A DNA stretch of 64,000 bases from Neurospora tetraspora (GCF_033439725.1 NW_026944383.1:2232001-2296000), one strand, 5' to 3'; counted from the first letter of the stretch, positions 1-10,554 are shown. Numbers and translations: made by a program. Notes: a model not told the origin generated them from the sequence alone.

Positions 1-554
1 TCAAAATCCGGAACGATTGACCGGATGGGTGGCAGTGTTGAGCGTGGCAGCTCCCACCAAGCATTGAGAGACCAGAGTCTCGCAACAACAGCAACAAAGC
101 TGCTGAGTCTTCAGTGTGTCGGTGTTTGAGTTGAATAAAAATAGAGGAGGCTCATGGAGCCGGCCGAATGAATCGGCCATAACACGGGTGATTCTGCAAA
201 ATCACGTTAGCCGACAATAGTCAAATGGCTGTTCACGAGAATCACTTACCCCCAAAAAAAACGACCTCACCAAGCATCGAGGTCCAGAGCTAAACCAGAT
301 GATCGGCCATGTACGTTCCAATCTCCCTACAATCGCATGAGCTGCATGGCGACATCCTTGATGTCCTTATCCTCCTCAGACACACAGCTTCTCACGGTGG
401 GATCGGGTGTGAGCATGGTCCCTGCCCCTGTGGCAACACCCAAGAGTGAAGTCAAGATGAGGAGGAAACGACTTCGCCATGCCAAAACAGATAGCCCAGC
501 TGATGTAGACTTGACAGATGCCGGACAGTGCTTATTAGAAGTAGGGACTCCCAA
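1..554. other. Left edge, no supported gene
   Basis: No recognisable gene starts or ends here. On the minus strand a 75-residue frame at 327-554 reads like real protein, with a hydrophobic stretch (RFLLILTSLLGVATG) followed by a polar tail ending at a TAG. It lies just downstream of the stop of the neighbouring minus-strand gene. It could be an unrecognised 3' exon of that gene or a chance frame. I found no good splice donor that joins them, so I leave it unassigned. Confidence 0.4.
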
Positions 555-1586
555 TCAAGAGGAGGCCAACCCGTGAGATGCAAGTAGGGCGAGACAATGC
601 CGGCACCACTCGCAGATTCTGCAATAGACAGGTGTCGGATTTGACACTGCGGCATTTGTCGCCGCCAATCCTTGTGAATGGAGAATGGGAGGAAGTCGCA
701 TGAAGTCGTCAAGTAGCCGGTTCAGGAGTTGCGTGATTCGACGCCGCTGCTGACTCCCATCTGCCGTTCTGCCCAGGGCCCACATGTAGTTCTCACTCGC
801 TTCCTTGAGAGCAAGGAGGTCGGTGAGCTGCACGGGATAATCCTTCGGTGGTGGACGGGAAGACGGTCGGGGGCCGCGTTCTCTGACCAGCCGTTCTCGA
901 TTTTCCTCGTAGGTGTGGCTATCGAAGAAGAGATCGGCCTCGGAACCGGTGAAGCGTTCATGGGCAGTGAGGTCAAAGTCTGGCATATGGTCCCGGACCT
1001 CTTGCCCAAAATCAGGAGAAGCGGGCGCTCGCAGAGTTCCAACATAAGGCTTTTCCATGCCATGAACGTAATCGATCAGCTCGTCCGCATCCTTCAACCT
1101 TGTCAGGTGCCTCACGAGCTCAGTTTCGAAGCACCCAGCACGCTCTTCTGCTTGGATGGCATCTCCATTCATCCTCGTTGACCACATCAAGAATCTCATC
1201 ATGTGGAGACGCATTCGAAAGGCGTAGCAACCCTTGGCGTGCATGAAACAGCCAGAGCACAATGGTGTGTCACGGAGGCTGGTGCCTTTCACAATCATCT
1301 TGAGCATCTGTCTTCTCCCGTCCTCAGCGCCCTCGGCCAAGCGAAACAGTGCTCGTAAGGGCAAGGCGTCCAGGGAACCGCATTTGACGCACTTGGTCTT
1401 GACCGGGAAGGCTGGCACGATCTGCGGCTGTTGAGGCGTGTCGAGGGGCTCAGACTTGGGTTGATGGGTTGAGGAGGATGGTGTTTCCGGAGCCTGGCTA
1501 GGGAGTGGTGTCGGGAGGGTCTCCATTGAGGAGGGTTTTAGTGAGGAGGGTTCCCGTGAGGAGGGTTCCGCTGGGTGTGGGCACAT
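555..1586 (-). CDS. Hypothetical Cys-rich protein, 343 aa
   Basis: I do not recognise this protein. The N-terminal 45 residues are Pro/Ser-rich and low in complexity. A CVKCG pair near residue 66 and a CSGC..HAKGC cluster about 45 residues later look like metal-ligand spacing, and the C-terminus has a third cluster, CRICEWCRHC. Between them is a charged, probably helical region. The start chosen is the first in-frame ATG (1586). A good intron acceptor with a GCTAACT branch site lies just upstream (intron about 1602-1749 on the minus strand), and no in-frame ATG is visible before it, so that intron is probably in the 5' leader. It could be a small zinc-binding regulator, but no known family is evident. 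Confidence 0.55.
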   Translation of the reverse strand: MCPHPAEPSSREPSSLKPSSMETLPTPLPSQAPETPSSSTHQPKSEPLDTPQQPQIVPAFPVKTKCVKCGSLDALPLRALFRLAEGAEDGRRQMLKMIVKGTSLRDTPLCSGCFMHAKGCYAFRMRLHMMRFLMWSTRMNGDAIQAEERAGCFETELVRHLTRLKDADELIDYVHGMEKPYVGTLRAPASPDFGQEVRDHMPDFDLTAHERFTGSEADLFFDSHTYEENRERLVRERGPRPSSRPPPKDYPVQLTDLLALKEASENYMWALGRTADGSQQRRRITQLLNRLLDDFMRLPPILHSQGLAATNAAVSNPTPVYCRICEWCRHCLALLASHGLASS

Positions 1587-3284
1587 CAGGTCCGATGATC
1601 GCTGCACAAATAGTTAGCATCTCCATCGAATACAAGCAGAGGTGGTGTCAGAGGGTAAGGGAGAGTGTGGGACGCTCGAGTGTGATTGTTCTCAAGCTTT
1701 GCGGCTCGAAGAGTTGGGGAGGTGGGGAGGTAAACCGAGGAGAACTGACCTGGAGGATAATGCCACAATAAGAAAAAGAATATGACAGAATGGGAAAAGA
1801 TATGAAGAGAAAAAGATATGGTGCTGATGTCAAAAGCTTTGAAGATGTTTTGTAAGATGGGACTGTTGATGAAGAGGAGAGGGGACAAGATCAGGAGGGG
1901 GGGAGAAGAGGGAGGTATAAGTAGTCGAGGGACGAGGAACTCTCGCAGAGGAGTGATTCTGTGAGAACGAGAGAGGTGTATATTACTTCCTTCCCTCTGC
2001 TTAACTGTCTCTTGCCATGCTGAGGCAATGGAGAGAAGGCCGAAACAGCAGCAAGCAAGAGAGAAACAGCCTGCCTCCTGTAGTTCCGCTGGCAGGAAGC
2101 TTTTTCAGATGACAGGGCGCCCACCACTTGAGCTCTGTAGCGTTAAACTGCCGAAGATGTTCTTTCTTCGTAAGGTCAAATGGTCGGGGGCTCGTCCAGA
2201 ATTGAAGTTATGAGAGGATGGATTTACCTTAAAGACTCGGGGAGCCATTCCCAATTTGAAAGATCGAAGGCCTCCGACAACCAAGCATACCTACCGTATG
2301 AACTCATCAAACTTGGTCGGGTAAGTGCGAAACGTGCCAGAACCAAGCACTCGGAGCAGCATAACGTACTGGAAAGCATCTTCGGGTTTTGGTTCAGCGC
2401 AGAATACCGCAGTCTGCAACAATGACTCTACATGGAGTCCGCAGGTTCAGTTGCATGCCTAGATACCCGAGCCCCGATTTGACGAGTTTATACGGTATGG
2501 ATGCTTCTTGACAACCGCCAGACCGACCCGACCAACATACAGGTAACACTGCCCCGGTTTCCCGAGTCTCTTCGGTAGGTATGAATCGATCGACCACGCA
2601 GCTGTGAAAAGAAGGCGCAGTCCTTCAACACAGGTTGTTGCTGACCAGGTCGCCAGACATTGGAAAGTGGAAGTCAGATGCCGTTGAGAGAAGACGTCAC
2701 GATGCACGTTATGCAGAAGAGTGAAGAAGAAGGGACGGGAGACAAAGAGAAGGCGAAGATCTGAGAGGAGAAGGAGATAACAAGGAAGATGGTGAAGCCC
2801 GATGCCATTCCAAGCGGACATTTGCCAACTTGGATGAGAAGTGGAAGCCACGAGGCTGAGTGTTGGTAGGTGCTATCCATCGATCTTGACTTGACCCTTG
2901 TCGAGGCAGGTGGTATGCACAAATGGCTGGCTGGCTGTCTTAGTTCTCGGTCCCGGGGTTCAAGTGGGCCCTTCGAGATCGTTACTGCCTTGACATTCAG
3001 ACATTGTCCCTAGTGGGGTCAAGGGTTCGACCGAGCTAAGGCTGCTGGATCAGATTTCTGCCACCAGGTAGGTACGCATTGGACATTTCTTGTTGCCATA
3101 ACATCGGTCTCAACCGAAGACCTGATCCAGATTGAGCTTGTCAACAGAGACCAAGATGATTCCACAGGCAAGTCTGTTGCGTAGGTAGTACTGGCAATGT
3201 ACCTACCTCTTTACTTCTTCGTTTCATCTCAACTGCTCAGCCAAGAGCGGTCACTCGCGTTGCAATATCGGATCTTTCTCACTG
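1587..3284. other. Intergenic, upstream of the orphan gene and downstream of OCT1
   Basis: About 1.7 kb. It holds a likely 5' leader intron of the left gene (minus strand, about 1602-1749) and a decayed inverted repeat (2218-2590, listed separately). The rest carries several GTAGGTA/TACCTAC half-sites, for example near 3065 and 3185-3205. The short reading frames here have no family resemblance and I treat them as chance. Confidence 0.5.
2218..2590. repeat. Decayed long inverted repeat (foldback or MITE-like)
   Basis: Two blocks pair in inverted orientation. An inner block at about 2274-2325 pairs with 2463-2515, both containing CCGTAT.AACTC.TCAAA followed by TCGGGTA. An outer block at about 2221-2243 pairs with 2556-2587, both carrying ACTCGGG next to TACCT. 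Arms are roughly 105-125 bp at around 70% identity with a loop of about 140 bp. No clean target duplication was found. This looks like an old non-autonomous element or foldback remnant. Confidence 0.5.
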
Positions 3285-5702
3285 CTATACTGCTCGGTCG
3301 CTCTTTGCTCCCCGCTGGCCTCCCCAGCTTCCAACCAACTTCATTGCCTTCTCTCCACCTCCCTCTAACCTCTCATCCTTCAATGCGCCTGCTAGGCACT
3401 TCCATGGGTCTTTGCTACCTCCCCACTTGAGCAGGTTTCCCTTCAACCTCTCTCCATTTTCTCTTTGCAGCGCTGCTCCGCCTTGTCCACCGGAAAAGAC
3501 AACATTCCATACCCTCTGAGCCAAGACCCGGTCAAAAAGGTAACTGTAATATGTGCTGCCGTATCCGACCAGATGGCCGAAGAAGCCCTGCCATGCAGTT
3601 CCCTGGGGATCAGGCGGCGCGGTGCTGTACTGTCTCTGAAGGTTGTGGAAGACTTCGGTGGAGTCGATGTGGCCTTGCGACGCCTTGGACGAGTGCAACT
3701 CCTGATCGAGCATGGCAAGGATGATTTGGTTCTCAGTGTCCAACGCCTCAAACCGACGGGCCTCGCGGATCTTGTTGTCAACCCACTCATACGGAAGGGG
3801 GTTGTCGGTCTCGTAGTGGCGTGCGAACAGAGCGAGAACAGACGGGTCAGCAGCAAAGTATTCCATCAGTGTAGAAGGAAGCTCGGCGAGATCAGTGGCG
3901 CAACGAGTACCGCTGACATTCTGGAAGGAGGTGCGGGCGAGGATCGAGTGGATAGCGTGACCCATCTCGTGGAAAAGAGTCTCGAGCTGGAAGAAGGACA
4001 GGAGAGCGGGCCGGTTGTGGGATTGCTGGGGGAAGTCGCACACAAGAGCAATGGTGGGAAGCTGTTTGATAGTACCGTCCTGGGAGCGAGAGTAGGCCAT
4101 GCCATCATTGGCAGCAAACTCGGCAGACTCGAACGAGGGGATCAAAACATCAGGGTTTTCAGCTTGGGCATGGGCAGTCTCAGCAAGCTCTGTGGGTGAC
4201 AGCTCACGAGAGCAGCGGAGGGTGAAGTGAGCTGGGTTCGGCGACTTGAGGGGACGGTAGAAGAGGTCGCAGTATAGAACGGCGACATGACCCTCAACAT
4301 CCGAGACGACATCCAACCGGCGCACATCGGGATGCCAGGTCTCACCGGGCATGGGCTCGCGGGGGACGAAGCGAATACCGTAGAGACGAGTGAATATCCT
4401 GGAGAGACCTTGCATGACGGTGCCGAGGGAGAAGTAAGAGGACAGGTCTTCACGCTTCTGTCGGGACTTGATGGCCTGACGGATAGACTCGGCGTAGAAG
4501 TCCTTGTCCCAAGGTTCAAGTGTTGCGTCCTCACCCTTGTGGGCCCTCTTAGCCGCGGTAAGATCGGCCACCTCCTGTTGAGCTTGAGGTCTGGTGTTTT
4601 CGGCCAGAGCTTGGAGAAACTGTCTAACAGACTCGGGGGTGCTGGCCATCATACGGTCATGGAGGACGAGATGGCCATAACTCTCGAAACCAGAGAGCTT
4701 GGCCGACTCACCACGCAACAGCATGAGCTGCTCCAACAAATGGACAGTCCTGCGGGAAGCGGTGCGAGAAGCCATAAATAATTGGTGTCGGGCGTGGTCA
4801 TCACGAACGGTACGAAGTGCTATTGAGGCTTGAGGACTCAGAGTTTGGACGTACACTTTGCCCATAGAAGTCATCCTCTTGACCTCCACGGGGTCCATGC
4901 CCATCATCCTGGACTTTTCAACGGTGCTGTATGGGGTCTTGGGCTCCATGTGCTGGATAAAGTTGGTTCCAGTCTGGCTGATTGCCGACGACAGTTGGAC
5001 GAACTTGTCCCGAGCGTCCTTGGGCAAGTGAACGGCGGATTTGGCAAAGTCGAGCTTGAGGACCTCGGCCACCATCCTCTCCTCCTCAGACCAGGTGGAG
5101 CTAACATCTGGGTTGTCCATTGCCTTGACCAACTGGTCGTACAAGCCCGTCATGGTGTTGAGCTGGTTCATGTACTCGTACATCATGTCCCAGGCTACCG
5201 AGGCGGTCCTCTGGATGGCCTGGTCAGGGTGCGTGACGCGCACAAAGTCGGCCATGTCCAAGACGCGACATAGGATATCACTCAGGCGATCGAGATGGCG
5301 GACAACGGCGCGGTATTCGTCGAGAGATTGGGCGTTGAGGACCTTGTCGACCAGGGCGCGAGCCTTTCCCAAGCTCACCTGGGCAAAGTCGAGGAAGCCA
5401 TGGGGGCTGGTGAGATATGCGTTACGGAAAAGACCGACATTGCGGCCATGTTTGTCGCCGGAGAACTGCTTCCATGTTTCGGGTGAATCGAAGATGGATC
5501 GTAGAAGGGAGTCGTCGTGCTTTGCCCCGCCGTTCTCGTGGGTGACGGGGGTACTACCCGTCAAGGTCTTGGGAGCTTGCGCAGTAAAGCCTGTGAATCG
5601 TCGCCGTTGCTGTCTAAGCAGAGGAGAGGGAGTGCGTCGTAGAAGGCAGTTGGAGCAGACCCAAAGCCGGGGCCTGCTGGCTTTGACCAGAGGCTGTATC
5701 AT
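3285..5702 (-). CDS. oct1: Mitochondrial intermediate peptidase OCT1
   Basis: Single-exon 805-aa M3-family zinc metallopeptidase. In the matrix this family removes an octapeptide from precursors already cut by the processing peptidase. The N-terminus is an Arg-rich presequence (RPRLWVCSNCLLRR, then RRRFTGF) with no acidic residues. The catalytic motif HEMGH is at 578-582, and the third zinc ligand is E607 in DLAELPS, followed by MEYFA, the usual M3 context. Length fits fungal OCT1. The ATG at 5702 lies directly beside a long GGA/TCC tract that would fall in the promoter or 5' leader. It is divergent from the MIC protein gene across 923 bp. Both encode mitochondrial proteins. Confidence 0.95.
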   Translation of the reverse strand: MIQPLVKASRPRLWVCSNCLLRRTPSPLLRQQRRRFTGFTAQAPKTLTGSTPVTHENGGAKHDDSLLRSIFDSPETWKQFSGDKHGRNVGLFRNAYLTSPHGFLDFAQVSLGKARALVDKVLNAQSLDEYRAVVRHLDRLSDILCRVLDMADFVRVTHPDQAIQRTASVAWDMMYEYMNQLNTMTGLYDQLVKAMDNPDVSSTWSEEERMVAEVLKLDFAKSAVHLPKDARDKFVQLSSAISQTGTNFIQHMEPKTPYSTVEKSRMMGMDPVEVKRMTSMGKVYVQTLSPQASIALRTVRDDHARHQLFMASRTASRRTVHLLEQLMLLRGESAKLSGFESYGHLVLHDRMMASTPESVRQFLQALAENTRPQAQQEVADLTAAKRAHKGEDATLEPWDKDFYAESIRQAIKSRQKREDLSSYFSLGTVMQGLSRIFTRLYGIRFVPREPMPGETWHPDVRRLDVVSDVEGHVAVLYCDLFYRPLKSPNPAHFTLRCSRELSPTELAETAHAQAENPDVLIPSFESAEFAANDGMAYSRSQDGTIKQLPTIALVCDFPQQSHNRPALLSFFQLETLFHEMGHAIHSILARTSFQNVSGTRCATDLAELPSTLMEYFAADPSVLALFARHYETDNPLPYEWVDNKIREARRFEALDTENQIILAMLDQELHSSKASQGHIDSTEVFHNLQRQYSTAPPDPQGTAWQGFFGHLVGYGSTYYSYLFDRVLAQRVWNVVFSGGQGGAALQRENGERLKGNLLKWGGSKDPWKCLAGALKDERLEGGGEKAMKLVGSWGGQRGAKSDRAV

Positions 5703-6625
5703 GGTGTCGAGGTGCCAACTGGGTTTGGAACTTGGAGGAGGAGAAGGAGGAGAAGGAGGAGGAGGAGGAGGAGGAGGAGGAGGACGTGGAGGAGGAGGAG
5801 GAGGAGGAGGAGGAGGAGGAGGAGGAGGAGGAGGAGGAGGAGGAGGAGGAGGAGGAGGAGGAGGACGTGGAGGAGGAGGAGGAGGACGTGGAGGAGGAGG
5901 AGGAGGAGGAGGAGGTGGAGGACTCGGTTTATGGTCGCTGGGTCGGTAATGGTTGTGGATGGCGGGGTGACCAACTACTACTATAGTGTTTGTCTAGGAG
6001 GCGAGCATGTGCCGCGATTGTTCTGTCGTGAATACTAGAGTAGATCTAGAGGTCGGGATATGGTGGTGTTACAATTGGTGATAGGAAAAAGAAGTAGTCA
6101 AGACAGAATTATGAGACAGAAGAAGTATTGCCTAGAACAAGTTCCAGTTGTGGAAAAGCAAACAAAAGTCAAAGTCAAGCTCGCAAAGTGCCTTTTTAGC
6201 GGTTATCGGTACGTACTCTCGGTACTCCAATTGACGGAACGGTAACTGTACCGCTGTAAAGGTACGTAACCGTCACCCGCCAAGAGACGATCCCCCCCAG
6301 TCCGCTGCGGGAACCACCCCACCACGCCCGCAAGCCGCGACCGCAGTGACCAGGGGCAGAAAAAGCAGCAGGAAACAAAGTCCCGAGTTCCCGGAATTTT
6401 ACCGTAACGATACGGGTACCACAGCTGTACCTTGACAGAAGCTTGAATTGGACTTTTTGCGCCTGGGCTTGTATGTGCAGTGGACATCCGACCGATTGAT
6501 TGATTATCCTCCAACTGCCCTCATCCCAAGCTCTCTTCGCCAGCTCTACCTACCCACCTCTCCCCCCCTCGTCGACTCCATCATCCCGACGCCGTCTTTC
6601 TTCCCTAGGTCAATTGGGTTGGATA
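5703..6625. other. Divergent intergenic region OCT1/MIC
   Basis: Shared upstream region of two mitochondrial genes transcribed away from each other. It holds the GGA tract (5734-5923) close to the OCT1 start. The MIC side is pyrimidine-rich before its ATG (about 6500-6600), as is common in fungal leaders. GGTAC motifs recur at about 6208-6265. No other gene is supported. Confidence 0.6.
5734..5923. repeat. GGA/TCC trinucleotide microsatellite, about 190 bp
   Basis: Nearly pure (GGA)n on the plus strand, interrupted by a few GGACGTGG and GAAGGA units. It gives poly-Leu, poly-Arg or poly-Glu in all frames, which are artefacts. It sits just upstream of the OCT1 start, so the OCT1 sense strand carries a polypyrimidine TCC tract there. 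Confidence 0.95.
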
Positions 6626-7668
6626 ATGGCTGCCAGACTTGCTTTCCAGCGGGTGAGCTGACTTTTCTCTTTTTCTCTATGCGACTCCAATGTCTCTCTC
6701 TGCATCATCACATGTGCTGCGTCATAAGGTAAACATGGACATGGGATACGGACTCATGCTAACTTCTTGACTTTGACCAACAACAGCGCGCCGCCCGGGC
6801 TACCGCCGCCGCCCTCGTCGGCTCCTTTGCCCTCGTTCCCACGGTCGCCTTCGCCGAAGCCTCCGAGAGCCGTGCCTCTGTACGTGTTCAGCCCGATTGC
6901 CGTCCTCCATATTCGCGCTCGCTAACCGACGTCATATCTCTGCCGAAACAGGCCAGAAAGCCCATCTACGACGATGACTTCGACGTTGTGCCATCCACCC
7001 CTTCCTTCACCACCGCCGAGACCACAAAAGACGTCAGCTCTCCCGCCGCTGCCACCTTAAACGCTCCCGTCACCACCAAGTCCCCCGCCGGCCAGAAGAC
7101 CTTCACTGATAGCCTCATCGACGTCCTCGCCAGCACCAACACCCCCCGCGGCCCTACCCCTACCGACCGTCTGGCCGCCCAGATCCGCCGTGCCCGCCTC
7201 TTCCTCTACGAACAAGCCTGCGTCGCCGAGGACGCCGTCAACTCCGGCATGTCTCGCGCTTTCGACCTCGAGCACTCCTTCACCTCCACCATCGCCGGCC
7301 TCGCCCCTCCCCGCGAGAGCGGCGAGCGCCTCATGCCCGGCCTCATCTACGTTCTCGTCTCGGGTATGGCCGGCAGCATCGTTGCGCGCAACCGCGGCGT
7401 TGTCTTCCGCGGCGCCACCCCTCTCGCCTTCGGTCTCGGGGCTGCCTGGACCTTCCTCCCCGTCACCATGAACAACGTCAGCGCGCTGGCGTGGAAGTAC
7501 GAGCAAAAGTTCCCTGCCGTGGCGAACGCGCACATCAGGACCCGTGAGGGCATTGAGAAGGGTATCTACATGGCCAAGGTACACACCGAGATTGCGCAGC
7601 ACAAGGTCGAGGAGGCGGTTACTGGCGTGAGGGAGACGGTTGAGGGTTGGGTTCGCAAGGGCAAATAA
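6626..7668 (+). CDS. MICOS complex subunit, Mic26/Mic27 (apolipoprotein O) family
   Basis: Three exons: 6626-6652, 6787-6879 and 6952-7668, giving 278 aa. Introns have GTGAGC..AACAG and GTACGT..AACAG borders. The spliced N-terminus, MAARLAFQRRAARATAAALV then GSFALVPTVAFAE, is a mitochondrial presequence with a hydrophobic segment. The C-terminal half has the apolipoprotein-O-like core: a hydrophobic segment at LMPGLIYVLVSGMAGSIVARNRG followed by a second at TPLAFGLGAAWTFLPVT. This family sits in the inner membrane at cristae junctions within MICOS. Gene order next to OCT1 is divergent. I cannot tell Mic26 from Mic27 by eye. Confidence is high for family and good for exon borders, since phase is kept throughout. 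Confidence 0.88.
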
Positions 7669-7782
7669 ATTGTTGCAGCATATCACTTATAGAGAAATGG
7701 GAACCAACAAGAGTGGACGATGATGGTTGTGAAAAAAAGAGAACGAAAAGCGGGCACAGGCACATGGGGCTGTGACCTGCGC

Positions 7783-7804
7783 GTGTGTGTGTGTGTGTGT
7801 GTGT
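7783..7804. repeat. (GT)11 microsatellite
   Basis: Perfect dinucleotide repeat in the 3' flank of the MIC gene. Confidence 0.95.
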
Positions 7805-8091
7805 ACATGTGTTAGGTATAGCTGGGCAATTCCAAGTGAAAGCGGAAAATAGAGATCGTGTTAAGCTTCAGGCGCGAGGGAGTTCCTCTGCCATGTATAT
7901 TGTACGATATCACATCACTTGGTGAGTGGAAAGGGTCAAGCTGAATGGTATGATATCCTCTTCACAATTGATGTTTCTTTTGTTAGCGTCACTCAGGGGC
8001 TCACCTTGGGGCTTGGCATGCGTTCCGCTTTGGGAAATAATTGGCTTCTGCATGTCAGCAGCTGAAGGATGAGTTTGACTTCGGTCTCTTC

Positions 8092-8124
8092 TCTTCACCA
8101 TCTCTTCACCATCTCTTCACCATC
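8092..8124. repeat. 11-bp tandem repeat, three copies
   Basis: Three identical head-to-tail copies of TCTTCACCATC in the upstream region of the DUF726 gene. Confidence 0.9.
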
Positions 8125-8475
8125 GACAATCAACCTGAAGAGTTTTCAGGGTCCGGCTTGCAACATTCATCAAAGTTTTTCTTTCTGGCATCTAGACACA
8201 TACTGGTGGCTCAATCGGCAACTATACTGACCTCTATTTTGTCTGCCTAAAATCAGGGGTATATATGGTGTCACAATTCCGTCAAAACCCACTTCATTCA
8301 TCGCTCTTTCCCCGCCTTATCAGACCCTGAGACTGGTTGGTCTTTCTATCTTCTGTTCTAATTTCATCAGGCCATCTCACTCAACCTGCCACAAATGAAG
8401 TGAACAACCAACTCTTCAACCACATCAATCCCCCAACCAAAGTGATCACACAACCACCACAACACCACAACCATC

Positions 8476-10554
8476 ATGGCACCCATAGCCAGCGAACCCC
8501 GCCAAGTCCGGGTAGTCCTCGACCTCCCCAAGCGCAAGGCTCTCTACACACTCGTCGTCGAAATAACAGATTGGATGCGATCCCAGCTCATCCTCAAGAA
8601 CCCCAACCAGCAGAACCAAGCCAACAACAACGCCTCTCGGGAACCCAACACCTCCGGTGGCGGCCCATCGTCATCATCATCATCATCCCTCATCGATGAT
8701 CTGGACCATGATGGTCCCCCCTTACCTACCCGACCCAGCCCCGGCGGCACCGGCGGCACCGGCGGCGGTCCTCGCTCAAATCCCAACTATAGCAGTGGTG
8801 GTAGTGATAGAATCGCCCCCCTCCGGCACGCCACCCTATCCCACTTCGACACCTGGCGCTCCTCCCTCCTCCAATCCCTTAAAGACCTCCTGACTCCCGC
8901 CGACGACACCAAAGAGATCGACGCCCGGCGGCAGCGCTCTGAACGACTCGCCCAACTAAAGCTAGAGTCCCCGGCGCCTGGAGAGAACTTGATTGATTCC
9001 GGCGACTTACTCGGTCCCGTCGCCGCCGCCGCCGCCGAAGACGGCAAGACCGTAGCCGCCCTAAGGCGGCAGCGACAGAAGAAGGAGGTAGCGGCGTTGC
9101 AGGGACGGTATCACGCTATTCCTACCCCCCGGCTACTACTGACCGTGATGAGTCAGGAGGATAGGGAGGAAGTGGTGGTTTGTCTCTTGCTGCTGCTTCT
9201 TTCGGGGGGCAAGTATGTGGCGGAGTCACGGACGTTTTTGGTTTACCTGTGCTCTGCTCTGGAGTTGCCGTTGGCGGTTTTGAACGAGCAAGAAGCGGAG
9301 GTGGCTACTTTCCTTGTTGAGTCCTCCAAATCTCCCGAAGCGCAGCAACAAATGTCAGCAGCTAAAGAAGCCGAAGAGCGCAAAAAGGCCAATCAGACCA
9401 GCCGACTGTGGAAAGTTGGCCTGGCTTCCGTTGCAGGAGCAGCGATTATTGGAGTTACGGGAGGACTGGCGGCGCCGGCGGTGGCGGGGGTGCTTGGCGG
9501 GTTGATGGGCAGTGTCGGGTTGGGAGGCGTGGCGAGTTTCTTGGGTGTGTTTTGGATGAATGGTGCGCTTGTGGGAACGCTTTTTGGGGCGTTGGGGGCG
9601 CAGATGACGGGGGAGATTGTGGATCAGTACGCGAGGGAAGTCGAAGACTTTGCCTTTCTGCCGTTGTCTGGGTCTGGGGCGAACCAGGGAGAGAGGTTGA
9701 GACTAACGATTGGGATCAACGGGTGGTTGACCGAGTCACTTTCTTCGCTGACTGCTCCCTGGTCGGCGCTGGACGCTAGGTCGTCGAACCTGTTTGCTTT
9801 GCGGTATGAAGTCGCGGCCATGTTGAATCTGGGAAACGCTTTGAGCGCCATGGTCACGAGCGCGGCGTGGACGTATATCAAGGTCGAGCTGCTGAAACGC
9901 ACGGTTTTGGCGACGCTGTGGTCAGCTTTATGGCCGATTTCGTTGCTGTCGATGGCGTCGGCGCTGGATAACCCGTTTTCTCTTGCTAAAAACAGGTCGG
10001 AGAAGGCGGGCAAGATTCTGGCGGATGCGCTGATTAACAGAGTCCAGGGCGAACGGCCGGTGACGCTGATCGGGTATTCCCTGGGCGCAAGGGTTATTTA
10101 CTCGTGCTTGCGCACGCTGGCGGAGCGCAGGGCGTTTGGACTTGTCGATGAGGTCATCCTCATCGGTGCACCGGTGCCGAGCGATAGGGATGCGTGGGAG
10201 ATGATGAGGAGTGTGGTTAGTGGCAAGCTGTGGAACGTCTGCTCGGGCAACGATTACCTCCTGGCCTTCATATACCGGACTAGTTCCATTCAGCTGGGTG
10301 TGGCGGGGCTGCAGGAGATCAAGGGTATTGAGGGTGTTGAGAATCTCGACTTGACGGGGACGGTCAAGGGACATGTGCGCTACCCGGACATCTTGGGTAA
10401 GATTTTGGACAAGTGTGGTGTCGAGATTAAGGAAGGATTTGGAGGTGAGATTGAAGTTGAGCAGGATCTCACGAGGGAGGAGGAGATTGTGTTGGCGGAT
10501 ATGGAGGCACAAGGAAAGATTCCTGCGGTGTCAAGGGGGGACAAGGAAGCTTGA
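8476..10554 (+). CDS. DUF726 family alpha/beta-hydrolase membrane protein (TMCO4/YFL034W type)
   Basis: Single exon, 692 aa. The C-terminal half has an alpha/beta-hydrolase fold signature, VTLIGYSLGARVIYSCL, with the nucleophile elbow GYSLG at S535. It is followed by VILIGAPVPSDRD (candidate Asp) and H633 in VKGHVRYPD (candidate His). Before it lies a Gly/Ala-rich hydrophobic segment, about 315-385, that probably forms paired membrane helices. This architecture is that of the DUF726 family, which includes human TMCO4 and yeast YFL034W (MIL1). The substrate is not established for this protein. Residues 1-130 are Pro/Ser/Gly-rich and not conserved-looking. The ATG at 8476 follows a typical ACAACCATC leader. 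Confidence 0.88.
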   Translation: MAPIASEPRQVRVVLDLPKRKALYTLVVEITDWMRSQLILKNPNQQNQANNNASREPNTSGGGPSSSSSSSLIDDLDHDGPPLPTRPSPGGTGGTGGGPRSNPNYSSGGSDRIAPLRHATLSHFDTWRSSLLQSLKDLLTPADDTKEIDARRQRSERLAQLKLESPAPGENLIDSGDLLGPVAAAAAEDGKTVAALRRQRQKKEVAALQGRYHAIPTPRLLLTVMSQEDREEVVVCLLLLLLSGGKYVAESRTFLVYLCSALELPLAVLNEQEAEVATFLVESSKSPEAQQQMSAAKEAEERKKANQTSRLWKVGLASVAGAAIIGVTGGLAAPAVAGVLGGLMGSVGLGGVASFLGVFWMNGALVGTLFGALGAQMTGEIVDQYAREVEDFAFLPLSGSGANQGERLRLTIGINGWLTESLSSLTAPWSALDARSSNLFALRYEVAAMLNLGNALSAMVTSAAWTYIKVELLKRTVLATLWSALWPISLLSMASALDNPFSLAKNRSEKAGKILADALINRVQGERPVTLIGYSLGARVIYSCLRTLAERRAFGLVDEVILIGAPVPSDRDAWEMMRSVVSGKLWNVCSGNDYLLAFIYRTSSIQLGVAGLQEIKGIEGVENLDLTGTVKGHVRYPDILGKILDKCGVEIKEGFGGEIEVEQDLTREEEIVLADMEAQGKIPAVSRGDKEA

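Larger units (their letters stand above)
7669..8475. other. Intergenic MIC to DUF726 gene
   Basis: Holds a (GT)11 microsatellite at 7783-7804 and three perfect tandem copies of an 11-bp unit (TCTTCACCATC) at 8092-8124. The last 150 bp before the next ATG are rich in CA and CAACCAC, typical of a fungal 5' leader. No gene is supported. Confidence 0.6.

Noticed and set aside
5699-6038. Poly-Leu, poly-Arg and poly-Glu frames
   Set aside because: Products of the GGA microsatellite in different frames.
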